NCBI RefSeq assembly: GCF_017654505.1
Contig: NC_054553.1
Location: 6,635,618 to 6,699,617 of the forward strand
Origin: Polyodon spathula
Taxonomy: Eukaryota; Chordata; Actinopteri; Acipenseriformes; Polyodontidae
Reading direction: 5' to 3'
Length of the DNA: 64,000 nucleotides
Position 1 is the stretch's first letter, and every line of letters begins with the position of its first letter. A program made the translations under genes and the position numbers. Shown piece by piece: positions 25,701 through 39,945 of this stretch. The notes beneath the pieces are model-generated. The model saw nothing but the letters and a program-made list of their open reading frames with translations, searched no databases and was not told the DNA's origin.

Positions 25701-27094
25701 TGTCACCGTGTGCTTTAATGAGCACCTCTCAGGCTGTCAAGCCAGGGGATAGGTTATTTTACACAGAAAAGAGTAAAACCGTAGTTGAGAGCTTTGATAC
25801 AGGGAAACTCTAATGACAGACATGTCTTTGGACTGGATGGTTTTGTTCAGAGCTATCTATCATCTCAGCATTCATTTTATTACAAACCTAAAATAGTAGT
25901 GATCTTACCACAAGTGCCTCATCATAATGCAAAATAACAGTGGAAGTGTGAATAAATGACTCATATAATGCATACCAGGAGACTCGAATGAAAAGCCGCT
26001 GTTGTATAACTACAGGAAAAGTGCAATCAATTAGGAAACACCACATACTATCTATGCTATCAGCAAACGTGCTTTAATAGAGGTCTGTTGGGTATTGTAG
26101 CAAAGACCACTCTAAACCAGCCTCAACATAAACTGATCAACGTGATAGGCAAATGGTCTGAGTTAGAGATGTGCCTTTTTCAAAGGAGGGTTCCGTCTTT
26201 GAAAAACACAAGTTAAAAGTGTTTTGGGATTGGTCTGTAATTACCCTTTAGTGAACAAACCAATTGTTTTGATAATGCCATATCAGAATTGATTCTCAGC
26301 ATTTTTGGGCTCACGTATTAAATTGTAATTACACAGTAATTTCTTTGTATCTAGAGTGTAATTAATAGAAGTTGTCAAGTCATTATTTGAGCATTGATTG
26401 GTAACAAAAAACCAAGAGCAGTTTTTCAAAGTACACAACAAAAAAATATCTCACGCATTGGTAATGGTCTCAACAAAACAAACTGAAGCCCATTTCATGG
26501 TCTGCTATCACGGTTTACTGAATTAATAATTGTATCTTCTTTTCCAAAACATGGGGAGGGTGAGGGAGGGGGGTGACTTTCAGTACCTCACACAGTCTTC
26601 ATACATTCATCCAAGTTATTTGAAAGACAAATAAATTCAGGAGAATCATTGGGAGTCACTTGAAGCTGACATAAAGCTGCCTGGCTGAATTCTTAGCTGC
26701 AGACAAGTGTTGCTTTGGAACATAGCAGCTATAACTGCTTTTACAATAGAGTCAAATACAAAGCTAAGAACTATCTGAAGCCCAATGGAGGGAGTTATCA
26801 GTCTAATAGGAGCGTAGGGAATATCTGAGTCACTGTGCAGGAAGTCTGTTTTGTAGGTAGTGTTTTTGTTTTCTTAGTTTTTTAATGTATTTTGTACCTC
26901 AGTTTCCCCACTTGCTTTTCTATCTAATTTGAAATGTTGAATGTTGAAAGATCAACAGGTGACCTCTGTTCTCACTGTCAATTGCCTTTTTTCACTTCGC
27001 AATTTATGCAACTTGCCAAGCTGCCAAACTTAAGATTTTACCAAACCACTGAACCCTGGAGGCAAGGGCGAAGCCTGTGAAATCTGTCTGGGCT

Positions 27095-27460
27095 CCTGGG
27101 GACTGTGATAGGGCACAAATTTGGCAGAGATAGGGTTAATACTATCCCTGCCAAATACATGTGCAGACTGTGGCTGGAGCTTAATTGATTAATTAACAAT
27201 CAATTAAGCCCAGTCACAGGTGTATAAAAGGAGCAGACTCTCCACTTGTGAGTTGGACGAACCCACAGCAGAGCAAAGCAAAGCAAAGCAAAGCAAAGCA
27301 ACGCAACGCAACCAAAAAAAGAAGGATTACAAGTTTCCTTTATAATTTCCCATACTGAAAGCAGGAAACTACCTCCAGAGCACCCAGAGACGATTAGCTT
27401 TAAGATATAATTTTGTAGTTTCTTTGATTAGATGATGTTAAATAAAAGACCTAAATTATG
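27095..27460 (+). mobile_element. TATA-bearing dispersed repeat, possible solo LTR (copy B)
   Basis: The palindrome GGCAGAGATAGGG ... CTATCCCTGCC (27123-27153) is followed by a 12-bp-stem inverted repeat (27179-27209), TATAAAAGGAGC at 27223, a pentanucleotide AGCAA run (27272-27312) and AAATAAAAG near 27440. It shares its layout with copy A at 16.8 kb but diverges after the TATA box. Confidence 0.45.
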
Positions 27461-30400
27461 TTCATATAGTTTTTTTTTTTGAATTGTCTCAATCCTGAAA
27501 TTTGGTCATAGCTGTATATCTGAGACCCCGACAGATCCAATTTTCCCACCCACCCACTTTCGCTTTTGTTTACGCAGTAAATTATTTAATATTAATTTGA
27601 TTGAAGTTTTTTTGCATGCATTTTGATTATTTATAATTAATTCAAATGCATGCAGTTTTGTTTAGTTTGCATTAGTATGAACTTCTCTGCACTTTTTTTT
27701 TAATTTATGATGCTTCTTTCCCCTTCACAGCATTGCTTATTTGTTTTGCACATTTACTGTTGTGTTGTAAGATGTTACGAGGGATGGTAAAAGGTGTGGG
27801 CACTACTCCCTCATGGTAGCTCTGCAGTGCTGCTTTTAATTAGTATAATTGCATCATGATCTAGAGTGTGTTTTTAAATTGAGTTTATTATTAAAACCAT
27901 CCCTTTAATCATTGTTATTTGGTCTTGACAAGATGATTCATTTTTTAAACCGACATTTTCCAACGAAAATATGCAATTACTATTAAAAAACATGACATTG
28001 GTTTCAGGATGTAATTACAGCACTTTGAAAGGTTATGATATCCTGACAGCCAAATGTCAGTAAGCTTGTTGCACAAAGTATTGCTTAAAAACGTTTACAC
28101 AGTATGGATGTACACATGCAAATGGCAAAGCAGGAGCATTTAGCAACACTGGAGCTGTTGTATTTAACCTCAGTCTCTCCCATGCATGCAGAACATCACT
28201 CTGATTTTGTATTTCATTTTTTGTCACTCGCAGCTTGCTGATAACAATGTCAAGGGACACAGATTGACTGAGCCATTACTCATGTAAATTCCTTTGGTGG
28301 ACTCATTTTTGCCATTGTCTGACATCAGAGCTTGCGTCACCAATGGTCTTTCAAGATTCTCCCCAGGGATATTGGATGAAAAAAAGAAGGCAATTACTTA
28401 GACTGTTCCTGGGCTGTGCAGCACTGTGAAAGATCTTTTTTTTTGCCTGTCTCCTGCAATCACGTTGCCATAACAACCCTATATGGACAGTAGCCATCAA
28501 TGCTTGTTTTAAAAAAAAAAAAAAAACCCACAGATGATCAGTCTACACTGCTTCACATTTTATTGTGTATTAAGAAAAAAAAGGTATCTTTGATAGAGAG
28601 GCACAAGGTTGCTTTGAAATAAGTGTTTCGAGTGCATACAAGCGCAAGACCCCTTCGTTCGGGATATTGCTGAGGTATTCAGTCAAACTCTCCAAAAGAA
28701 GTAGATTGAGCTTTTCACTGACCTTCGAAGCTCAGTTTCATATTAGAAAGCCGCTTGGCTAAATAGGACTGTCACTGCCCTGTATATGGCAACTCAAGAC
28801 AACAAATTGCTAATTTAAATTCCAATTGAGCTCTTGTTATTTGGTACAGTCATACCCTGTGACCTAACAAATATGTTTTATGAATGGGTACATTGACCCA
28901 TGGTTAGCATCAGGGTGAGTCAGCAGTCAGTTGTATTCACTGGAGGAAGAAGTTTTATTTTATGTGTCTGGTACCAATTGTCTAGATAATTGCAGTATTT
29001 ATTACATGTGCCTGTATACAACTGTCATACCTAATTTCTGTAGGCCTTGATTACCATCTATATATGGATCATTTTGAACAAAGTTAGGCTCAGTAAGTGC
29101 CACACTTCTTCTCACAGAAACCTCCATGTGGTTTCTTTTCACACAGAATTTTCCTCTCTGCCCTTGGAGAATATGGGCACATCATGCTCTGAACATAGAA
29201 GGAAGCTGAAGTCATAGCACTGTTTGTAACATATAAATAGATAACATTTTGGACAGGTAGATCAATTCATATATAAGTAATCATTTAAGTTAAGTACATT
29301 GAAAGAGACATCAATCTAAGCAGGTCTGTTTATGCTGACTTCCAATTAATGTGATTTTAATTCAACAGGAAAAATTTGACAAATAAAGTGCGTAAGCAGA
29401 TGAACATGATATCTATGATCTACACCACAGACGATTTTGTATTAATATTATAAAATCAATTGTAAAGGAAACCAGCAGCTCATTTATCCAGTCCTGTCCT
29501 TGATGATGGGCATTGTGAGCAGACAGGTCAGCTTTCATTGACGAGACTGCTGCAAGGACTGCTTTGTCTTAAAAACCAAAAGCAAGGAACAGATTGAGTT
29601 GCATGAACATTTTGATCTTCCCTTGTATAGCCTCATCAAGCCAGCTTGCTAACACCATCTCCAAGGCCAATATGACTATTTCCAGCTGTACCCAATCATT
29701 GCTACTTGATATGCACCTATTCTTTATGCATTTATAGTTGATTACTGTGGTATGGTTAGAAACTGGTCCATCTGTTAAATGAGATCTTCGCCAGGGACCG
29801 ATTTAAAAATAAATGTTTTCCTTTATGCTGGTTCTTCCAAACATAAGGACTCCATATGGATCTGTTAAAATTGGTTGTCAATATTAATTCATTGGAATTT
29901 AATTACTGACTAGGTCTGTGAGCTCTAACTTTAATCAGTATTTAATGTATATTTGTGATGGATCTGCGTGAATTATTTACCATAAGTCAATGTATAACTA
30001 ATTACAATCCTTAAAAACAAACATACAAACAAACAAAAAAACAGTCTGAATAGAACTTTGAGAAATCAGAAGCATAAAAATCCCAGGTGATTTTTTTTTA
30101 GCTCCAATCTATCATTTGTTATTATTTGGATTGATTTACAAGTAGAGACAGGAAATTGGTATTCATTCCTGGAAAGAAAGAAAGAAAAAATTATGCATTG
30201 GAAAAACAGTGTTTTAAAATGTGTTTAGTCTTAAAACCGCTTAACTTAAACCATTCAATTGTTATCATAAGGATAAACATCAAATAAACTAGAGAATGCT
30301 TTGATCTCTCTATGCTGGGATGAGTTAAATTTGACAGCACTGTTGTTTCCCTCTGGATTGCATCACCCACCTATCCACGGTTATCCTGGTATAACCCCTA

Positions 30401-33400
30401 GTAATAAGAGGCTGATTCATGGAGGTTCCCTGCTACTGTCAAAGATTCAGATGTGGATTATCCTAGCTGGGTAGAGATCGATCAGATCCAGACTCTAATG
30501 CTAGTGGACAAAGTTCACTGATGATGCCCCCAACGGAAGCATTTGTCTGCTTGACTTACCACTTTAAAGTTTTACTTTTTTTCTGATGTTTCCATTCCAA
30601 AGCAATGTAGACTACAACAGTAATGTGAATTCTGCACACATACATTGCATAAATGTATGATTTACATTAAAAAAGAACAAAAAAAAAACATAAAAGATAT
30701 TTATACAGTATAAAAATAAAGATCTACAACAGTCAACATGGTCTAAACATGTATTAACCTAATTTGTGAGTTATGGAATCATAAAATAAGGATGGTGCTG
30801 TAATTTATTTCAAGAGGACAGGAAATATATTGCGACTTTAAAGCAAATGCAAATGAATGGAATAAAACAATTGTAACAGAATAAAAACATCAAGAAACAA
30901 GCTGTTAAGGAAACGGAGCAGTTCAATTGCCATTTCAAGTTAAAATTACCATATTGTAATCTTCACTGAAAGCGTGCCTTTGCCTTTGCAATTACAATTT
31001 ACAAAGCAAATCTGAATGTACTGTTTGCACCCAATGAACCTAGCTGTCACACAAAATATTACTGACTAATTGTTTCAGGCTTTCTATTGAAGCACTGCAC
31101 TTTCCACTCATGCAATTGACCCCAGCATTCCTGCCCCACAGAGACCTAACTGCAGGAGATTAGGGTTAGCTTTCTTAACTGAAGTCTTTGAACAAGGATA
31201 TCCTTTTATCAGATCCTGTGCATGACCCTAAGGGTCCCGTATCATCTTTTCCCTGTGCTCCAGCCCTAACCAACAGCAATTATGTTACTGCATGCTAATG
31301 TATTCAGTTAAAATCCCAGAACAAAACATCAATGTTTCATAATTTTGTTCATGTCAAGAGGTTCCGATATTTTGTGAAAACCTGAGGTTTTTTTTTTTGT
31401 GTTTAGGGTTTGAAATACAACAAAACAGACAACATTTAATACCAAAAAGACAACAACTGTAAAACAAGCCATACCCAGACTGGCACTTCACAGTTTTGTA
31501 TTGGCTAAAAAACAATAACAAAAACTGTTATTCTTCTTTAAAGCTACTAAAAGGTTAGTTGTGCCTCTATTAAACGCTAATGACTGACACAGAGGTCTTT
31601 TACTGACAAGTAGCACCTGCAGGGGTGGTTGAGTTAGTGACTCCACAGTACAAAAACCCGAGTATTGTTTTTTTTTTTTCAGAATTAGCATTCATTTCTG
31701 TGAATATGCTTAGCATTGAATATAGAATGTGTGATATTCTAGAAGTTGAATTTAATGTCATTGTTGTCTGTCTTTGAACTGTTGGCTTTAAATTTGACTC
31801 TTTGAAAACAAAAACCACACGGTTTCCAGACATGTCCCTTCTACCTGTGGAACTCAGTAGAATTCTCAACCTATGCCACTTGGTCATTAAGCTTATCTGG
31901 GTTTCCTGTCACAGTATCAGGGAGGACAGTAACATTAGCAGCTTTTGACACTTGTCTTACTGTTTTCAACAGAATGACTAAGCTACCAGAAAACACAACT
32001 GACAGCGTCAAATATAACTGTCAGGAGAGTGCAGGGCAATGGAGGGCATTCATCAAGAGAAGGGTAGGGGGTTGCACGATAGCACCAGTACTGCACATTG
32101 CACGGATGGATGTGTGAAATATGGGAAAACTACCAAATCTACAAAGTAAGTACTTCAATTCAGGGTCCAAGCTTTGCAAATCATTTCATACATTTGGTTT
32201 CAGGACAAGGATAATTTTATCGGACGCAGTATAATAACAAGTATTTGAAATAACAATTATAAGACAGGCATTTGGGCTGAATTAAAAATCCTATCAATTA
32301 AACCCAACTTATAAAATGTAATCACCATTGATACTTTGTACTAGGCAATAAAATACAAATTTAAAATTGAAATAAATAGGTTTTTGCCACATATGAAATG
32401 ATCACTGCTGGTAAATTACTACTGTATTCAGAGATAATGTGAATACAAATCAGTATATGCATGTGGTATGTATATAATTAAACATGCTCTCTGCACTTAT
32501 TTTAAACTGCAATTCCAAACTGATTTTTAAAAAGCATTCAATTCCTTGCCTTTCTGTTCCAATGTTCTGGACAATGGTTTTCGGTAATATGGTACATTTC
32601 TGCTGGTAGCTAGTAAAGTCTTATTTATGTTTTCACATTTTGCCGTGCCATCCTGCACTGACAGTACCTGCCACGCATAGCAAACAGCGTGCCAGGGATG
32701 GACGTCATGGGTCATTAGCCAGTCAGCTTCAATCAAACAGGGCTTTACTAGTCTTTTTTCATGCAGCAAGGAAGCAAACATTTCTAGAGCAGTTGCATCA
32801 TTCATGAATAGAAATACAAAGACAAATAAGTGTTGCATTGCCAGCACCTGTTCTTTTAGGTGACTGTTTTCAACTCGTGGTGTGCAAATGTGAAGTGGAG
32901 GTGCTGCTGGCACACAAAAACACTGTCAAGTCTGTCGTTGATCTTTTTGTTTTTCAGTTATATGTTTTTTGGCAAAAGTGCTCTCTGGAGGACAGGTGAT
33001 GGTGGAGATTTGTGACTGGTGTATTGCATGTTTTATGACTGTCTGTATAAAATGTCTGGGCTTCCAATGCTTATCTAGGCTTTACCTTCACTATGCTTTG
33101 TTACATTTTGCTAAGCTTTTACAGAGGTAAACTTAAAAAGGGTGGGGGAAATGCATAGTGTGAAAATAACATCTGGAAAGCAAAAAATGAGCGATAAGAA
33201 AATGTTTTTTTTTAGAAGCCATGGTTGAATATAATCAACAAGAAGCTTTATTTATTTGCCAAAAGCAACAAAACCTTACTGACGTATTGCATATCAGGTA
33301 CAGAAACCCTTAATTGTGGATTCTGTTGTGTGAGTGAAAAATATTAAAAGGCAAAACAAAAAAACGAACTTGTAGGCAATCTAAATCATTAACTCTGCTT

Positions 33401-35967
33401 CCAGGGACCGACAGAGACAGATGCTCTTTGAATTTCATCCCACATGGAGAAGCTAGCTGGTCCCAGGGAGTTTCCAGATAGATCTGCATTTGGCTTGTGT
33501 GTAGGAGAACAGTGGAGGGGGATGGGGGAACAACTTGCGCTTGCAAATGTTATGTAAACTGAATCAGAAATCAAAAAGGTTTTACCTGTCAGATCTACAG
33601 CAGGACTAGCCTCTGGGTTCACCTCTCTGTCTATACCCTGCAGACAGCTCGTCAAGACAGCATCAGAGGGGCAGGGATGAGTCACCACTGCAGGCTGAAC
33701 GAAGCTGATGGACAGTTCCATTGCCTGACCAACACCTTGTTTAATAAAAGGGCTTTCAGATCAATTAAACAGCAAATAGACTTCTCCTGCACCACCAACT
33801 CATCCAACAACATCACTTTGAAAGGGCAAAGAATATTGTAGCTGCTAAACACTAATGTGGACTCAGAGTGTTTCATTCAATCATTTTATAGCCATTCAAA
33901 GACATTTTGCTTTACTGACACAAATTCAACAAAAAAAAAAGATTAACTGTAGTTGGAATTCAGTTGGAGACAACTTTGCAATGCCTTTTGATTATAAATG
34001 CAGCAAAAAAATAAGAATATTACCAATGGGCAAATACATTTTCCATACACTGTTCACCCATTAATAAGATGCCTTTTGAAAGGGTAAATTAATTAACTTC
34101 CTAATTGAGTGTTCAAAATAAGTGACAGCACAGCCACCACTCAACGGAAATGTAGGTCAGGCTGCTTTAACCAATACGATACTAAAGTACTATCAAAAAA
34201 ATATTACAATCATTTACTACCATTGTATAGATCATTATTTGTTTATTTTTTTAATCCCAGTGGGGTTTTTTTGCTGCATCCTTTAAACTACTAGATTACA
34301 TATAGGAAGGTATTGTAATGTTGAAGCTAATGTAGCCTTTAAAACTAGTCCCACCAATTCCACATCATTTCACGAAATAAACACAAATTACCCAGGCTGC
34401 TATGGGATTTGGCTTAGCTTTTTTGCTTTATTTTCATATGAAATGGAACACTTTATTTGTTTCTGGTATTGGTGAACATCAAGGTGCAATAAGGACTGTA
34501 GCCAAACATAGTGCTGACATCAGTTAAGTTAAATGTTTATGAGTAACTCGATATGCATATTAAATATTATCCTAACTAATATACTCCTCTTACATTAGAT
34601 TCAGTTTGTATATAATTTTCTGTTTAAGTCATCACATCCTGGTGACTTTTTTTTAATGTGCTGTTAACAGAGCTCTGAGAAATATCTATAAGTACTTTTG
34701 GTACACTGAAGTGTAACCATTAACTTGTCCCCACTGCAACACCCTGCCCCCAGTGGAAGTACGAAATATCCTATTTGTTCCATGTGGTACCTCTAACTGA
34801 TGTTTTTCTTAATTTCACTAGGGGTGGGGTGTTGACAATATGACTCTACCATTGAGTTCAGAGGTTCTCTCAAACAAAAAACTGACAATAGAGACACTTG
34901 ATGTGGTGAATGAGTGATTTGCAATAATGTCCACTGTGGGCTAAGCTGAGACTACCAAACTATTTTCACTTATTGCTGCTAGGCCACATTTCTGCTTGAT
35001 AAGCACTTTATAAAGCAGAAGGATGAACCAATAAAATTTAAGAAAGGTAACCTCGAGGTCAGCTGTATAAAGTGAAATTAAAACCTGCAGCTAGAATATT
35101 CAAATGGTTATTGAAGGAATTCTCCCCAGGAGCGATGACAATGTCTTCAGATTGCAGCCTATAGTGATTTGGAAATAACACGTTAGCACTCAATAGCTCT
35201 AGTAATTCTAAGGTTTGCAATGACAGCTGTAGTAAGACAGGTGTGTTCACCCTTTGTCTTGCACAATACAGTTTGCAAGTAATTGCTTTGGGGTCCTAGG
35301 CTAAAACTGCACATAATAAAGAAATATTGATCCTGGCAGGGTTTTCTGGAAGTTCCATTGGTTTCTGTTTAGTTTAATACATGACCAAGTGGACCACAGC
35401 TAGTTACGTGGTCTTCACAATGATAGGATAAGAACTGTCTGTACTACAGTTCTATACACTGTAGACTAGTGTTGGATTCAAACAAAAACACAGCGTTGCT
35501 CTATGAAAATTATGACTGCTTCCCATGACCCCATGAAAAGTATGACTGCTTATTATTATATAAAACATTTAAAAACAGTGGCTAGATTTATTACTGCTTC
35601 TTTTCTTAAATCTATACTGCTGCAGTCCCTGGCTGTTCATTCTAGAACATAACTTCAAGCAGGGGAATAGACTGGATGAATCAAACTGCATAAATACTCC
35701 CTCAGGTGCCCATCGGACCTGCAGATCTGTGCAGAGTGAGTAAAGTTTGCTCCTCTATTATTCAATAATGGAACTTCTGATGATCCATGAGGTTTATAAT
35801 GATTCATATGTCCTACTAATTTTATATTAAGTATATGAAATCTAAAGGCTATTTTTTATTTTGTCTGCCATCTGTGATTACAATCTTGAGCAGCAGTTTT
35901 TGGTTATCAAAGCTAATGTCTGAGAACTATTTATAGCCTTACAACTACAGTCTGAGAGAGCTACTGC

Positions 35968-36017
<50 letters not shown>

Positions 36018-37754
36018 CATTGCATAAAGCATGTTTTTCCCTCTCCAGAACATTTTATGACCATTATTTTTCAGTTTCCAGGGAGACAAAGTAGACAGAA
36101 CCCCCCCCCCCCCCCCCCCCCAAAGGTTTTTATACAAATCAAAAAAATACCACGCAAAGGAAACCAATGCATATCTGAAATAAAGTGTATTTGCAGGAAT
36201 GTATTTCACCAAACGTACTGTGACAAGCTCTCTCTAATGGTGCCATTGAACCACCCTCCAACCTCCACATGCATGACATTTAACATAAATGTGAGCACAA
36301 TGGTGGGTCCTCAAATAGCAAATAGCAAATAGCCCCTGGTCTTCTCACTGAGCTACGACCTGAGCTGCAGAGAGACAAGTCCCCAGCCAACCCTCTGGGA
36401 ATTCGTGTATGTAGCGCATGTATATATGTACATGTTGATTTACCATAAGCAATCTCCTTATTGTAGCCCCCACAAGAAGCAAAACTCAGTCAGTTTTTCT
36501 AATTCTAGTGTGTGGCAATAATAGATTACTTTTCAATAACTGCAGTGTTATGTATAACTATTTTAGAGATTATGCCAAGGTTAAAGAGTAATTGTTTCTA
36601 AACAACAGTGTATTTAAAATGTAATTATAGTGCGATCATCAGGTACTTCCTTTAACATTACTGTACTCTACTACAATTATAATGTATAATGATTATATAT
36701 TAAGAAGCACACTTTTTTTTAATATCTTCTTATAGCTATTATTGCAATGTTATGATTCTCATCCTTAAAAACACCCATTGGCAAGAAACAAAGATAATTC
36801 AATAATAATATGTTTATACATAGACATGTTATAAGACATTACTTTGAGATCTCATTAGGAAGGTTTCAAATTGTTTCAGCACATCCTATAAGAACCATAG
36901 GAAGTGGTACAGTAAATATACAAATATACAGAAATTTGAGATAACAAAAAATCGGAACAAAATAATGGAAGGGGCAGATGGATGGTTGAAAGGGTAATGC
37001 CACAGCAATCAAAGCACATGATCTCAGCTCCCAGCCTCAGTGAGCGCTGAACTCCAAGAGATGGTTCTCTTTAGGACTCCTGCTGGGCAGGAGAATGCAG
37101 TGGCACTTTAATTATGACTGTTTCTCTGGCTGGGACAAAGCACACTTCTATTAGACACCTTGCAGGGGATCCAGTGCTGCCTCCTACTGAAAGCCATGTG
37201 GCTTTTGAACAGCTCCCTGACCTTCCCACGCTTCAGCTGAAGATCCATGAACAGAGGATGTGAAACGGAAGATGAACCGCCCCGGCTCTCCCTGAGGAAT
37301 AGAAATAGCAAACTTCTTGCTTGCTGCAATGCTAACCCTGCAGCGTGTAAATCTTCCCTATTTTAAATTGCCGGTCTAAAGCAGGTCAGTAAAAAAAGGC
37401 AGCTTCCAAGCTCAGTGGTACAAAGCCAAGATTTAAAACGTTTTCTGTTTCATCCACTGCAGGAGATAATAGGGCTATGAACTCAAAACAAAACAATGAA
37501 TGAAATCTACTTCCTTGAGAGAATGTATAAAAGGCATTTAGGGTGAAGGCAATAAGTGCTTTTCCCCCAAAACACAACAGGTACCCCATAAACAAACCTT
37601 GGCAACTTATCAACAACAATATCTGCAGTATTTAACTCCTGTTAGTCCCAGCAGTACTCCAACCTCCTGATCCAAGACTTACTGTGATAGCTTTAGAGGA
37701 AGTCAGTAGTACTGAAGCCATTAAAACCTTTCAGATTTATAAATAAAACATCAC

Positions 37755-37828
<74 letters not shown>

Positions 37829-39869
37829 CTTTGTTTGAAGGAGCGTAATTATAATAAGTGATTAAAGCCAATAGGTCAGGAGTTATCGTCATAGTTAATT
37901 AGACAACACACTAGGTGCATTTGGGGCGATAGTCTCATCAGTAACATAAGCACCAGCACTCATTGTTAGAGATACAGTTTTGAATCATAGGCCATTCTGC
38001 TGAAAACCTCTTGATCAGTATGGGTAAAACAGTCACTTATAAAAGTGATGGCCTCACGCTTCTCATCTGACTGGACAAAACCATAAAAGGCCAGAAGGTG
38101 AACTTGATTCAGTTTAATGCAGTGGGAATGGAACCAGGATTCCAAACCAGACCTAATCAGATCAGCTATGAAGTCTCTTATTGACTACCCCTCTGCTACC
38201 TCTTTGAAGATGAATTGACAGCAGAGCAGGAATCCCTACAGAAAAAGAAGCATCACCACAATAGGTCTGCCCCAAGAATGATATACACTATGAAAACCTT
38301 CAAATGTATGAAAAATATACTTTGGCCAAACATTTGTTTACAGGTCAAAGAATTGCCTTTAGCTTTATTCTCATATAAAAATGAACTGGAGAGTCGCACT
38401 TTGACTATTTAGCACCGGCCTTTAAACAGTTCCTGAATAACAAGCAGATTTAATTCTCAGACAAAACAGTCTTTAAATAAGAGTTAAGTATTTGTAAATA
38501 AGGCACCAAACATTTTACAGAATGACTCAATATCTTTCCTTATGGGAAACTGGTAAGCAAGATCTTCTAAAGATGATGCTCAGCTAAGTCACATGTGGCA
38601 TTTTGAATTGTTCCTTTTATGACAATGATTAGAAGCATCAATGTGAATTCCTTGTGTAAGCTGTGCTGACATACTCTGGTTTGTTTTCGTTCTAAAAACA
38701 TTTTTTATTTGGCTTGTTTGTTCATTAGCTGGTGGTAAAATGGTCAATACTGTTATTTCAAAGAACATATTCCCAGTAAAAACTTGAGTAAGTATGCCAT
38801 TTATTCAGTTATCCTCCCTATACAAGATGATTAGGACTTCTCATTATCTCAGCTTGAGAAAAGTTACAAGACTAACAAGCTCATGGGGCCTACGAATTCA
38901 ATTGTGCTAACTGTCTGCCAGGGGCAAATTGATTGAATTGTTACAACCTGAATTCTAGTGTTTTGGTTTAGGATGATTGGAATCAGTAAGAATTTTGAAT
39001 CTGATACACTGGCTGTAAGGCTAGTGTAGAAGCAGCCTGTGGAGTTTGAGGTCCCTGTGCCTGTGTGTTGATTGCTTGATATTTCAAGCAGCTCATTTAT
39101 TCAACCTGTGCAAACCAGATGAAGGGCTCTATTCGAAGTTGGCTGATGTAAAATAATTGCAGTGTGTGAAAAGCACGATGAAAGGGTAGTGAAAGCTTGT
39201 AAAGCATGTGTAGTAGATCACAAATAAGTGTGATGAAGCTCTGTACCAACTGTGGCTCATTGAAGAGGAAACTGTATAATTACAAAGTACACGTTTACCA
39301 TGGTGAACTTTTATAAGGCATCTGTTTTTTGTTATATTGTTTTTAAAGGAGATCCATTTTAATATTCCAAATCAAGTCAGTCAAGTCACAGTCCCCTTCC
39401 TGATACAGTCAGCTCTCACCTGGCTTTGTTTTTTTGTGAGGGGTCATGTTTAGATGTATCATTCAGGAGCACCTTCCTGAACAGCAGAGTAAAGCATGTT
39501 ACTCAGTGTGCAGGTCTTGCTTGTTCCAGTGTGCTGCAGACAGCCACCCCATTGGTAAATTGCATGTTTGCTCCATAGGCCCTCAAAAGGCAGGATCAAT
39601 AGTACTTATTCCTTCATATATATAATCCATGTGTTCAGCACGGAAGGTGTTCGATATGATAGAATGTGCTTTACACACAGGGGTGGAGGGTTCTGTTACC
39701 GTAGCTGTGAGGTTTGGCATGGACTTCCTCTCTCTTTTTAAAGAGTGGAAGCACATTGCCCTGCAGGCCAGCAGCGGAAGAACTATCCTTTCAGTTCGGT
39801 CTCTGTTCTCCCTGGGGCCTCTTTTTGTGACTAAAAGCAAAAATGTCCAATTACATGATTGTTTTGTTA
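27461..39869. other. Intergenic DNA
   Basis: Contains an imperfect 30-bp duplication (35503-35551), an AAT run (35968-36017), a 21-base C run (36101-36121) and a TA tract (37759-37824). No open frame shows a known domain. Confidence 0.5.
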
Positions 39870-39945
39870 TGCTAGATTGCATACTAGGACACAAGACGTG
39901 AAAGGGCAGTGTACTAACCCATTGTGCCACCTAGCCACCCACTGC
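39870..39945 (-). mobile_element. SINE head relic (tRNA-like)
   Basis: The minus strand reads GTGGCACAATGGGTTAGTAC, a typical tRNA A-box region of a SINE. About 30 bp on is a weak B box (GTATGCAATCTA). The body boundary toward lower coordinates is not clear. Confidence 0.45.

Larger units (their letters stand above)
18864..27094. other. Intergenic DNA
   Basis: Includes the SINE relics at 21.1 and 22.6 kb. Around 24.0-24.07 kb the motif ACCATAGTAAAAGAA occurs twice, 34 bp apart. Otherwise there is AT-rich sequence without gene signals. Confidence 0.5.

Noticed and set aside
32527..32913. 128-codon minus-strand open frame
   Set aside because: No recognisable domain or supporting context.
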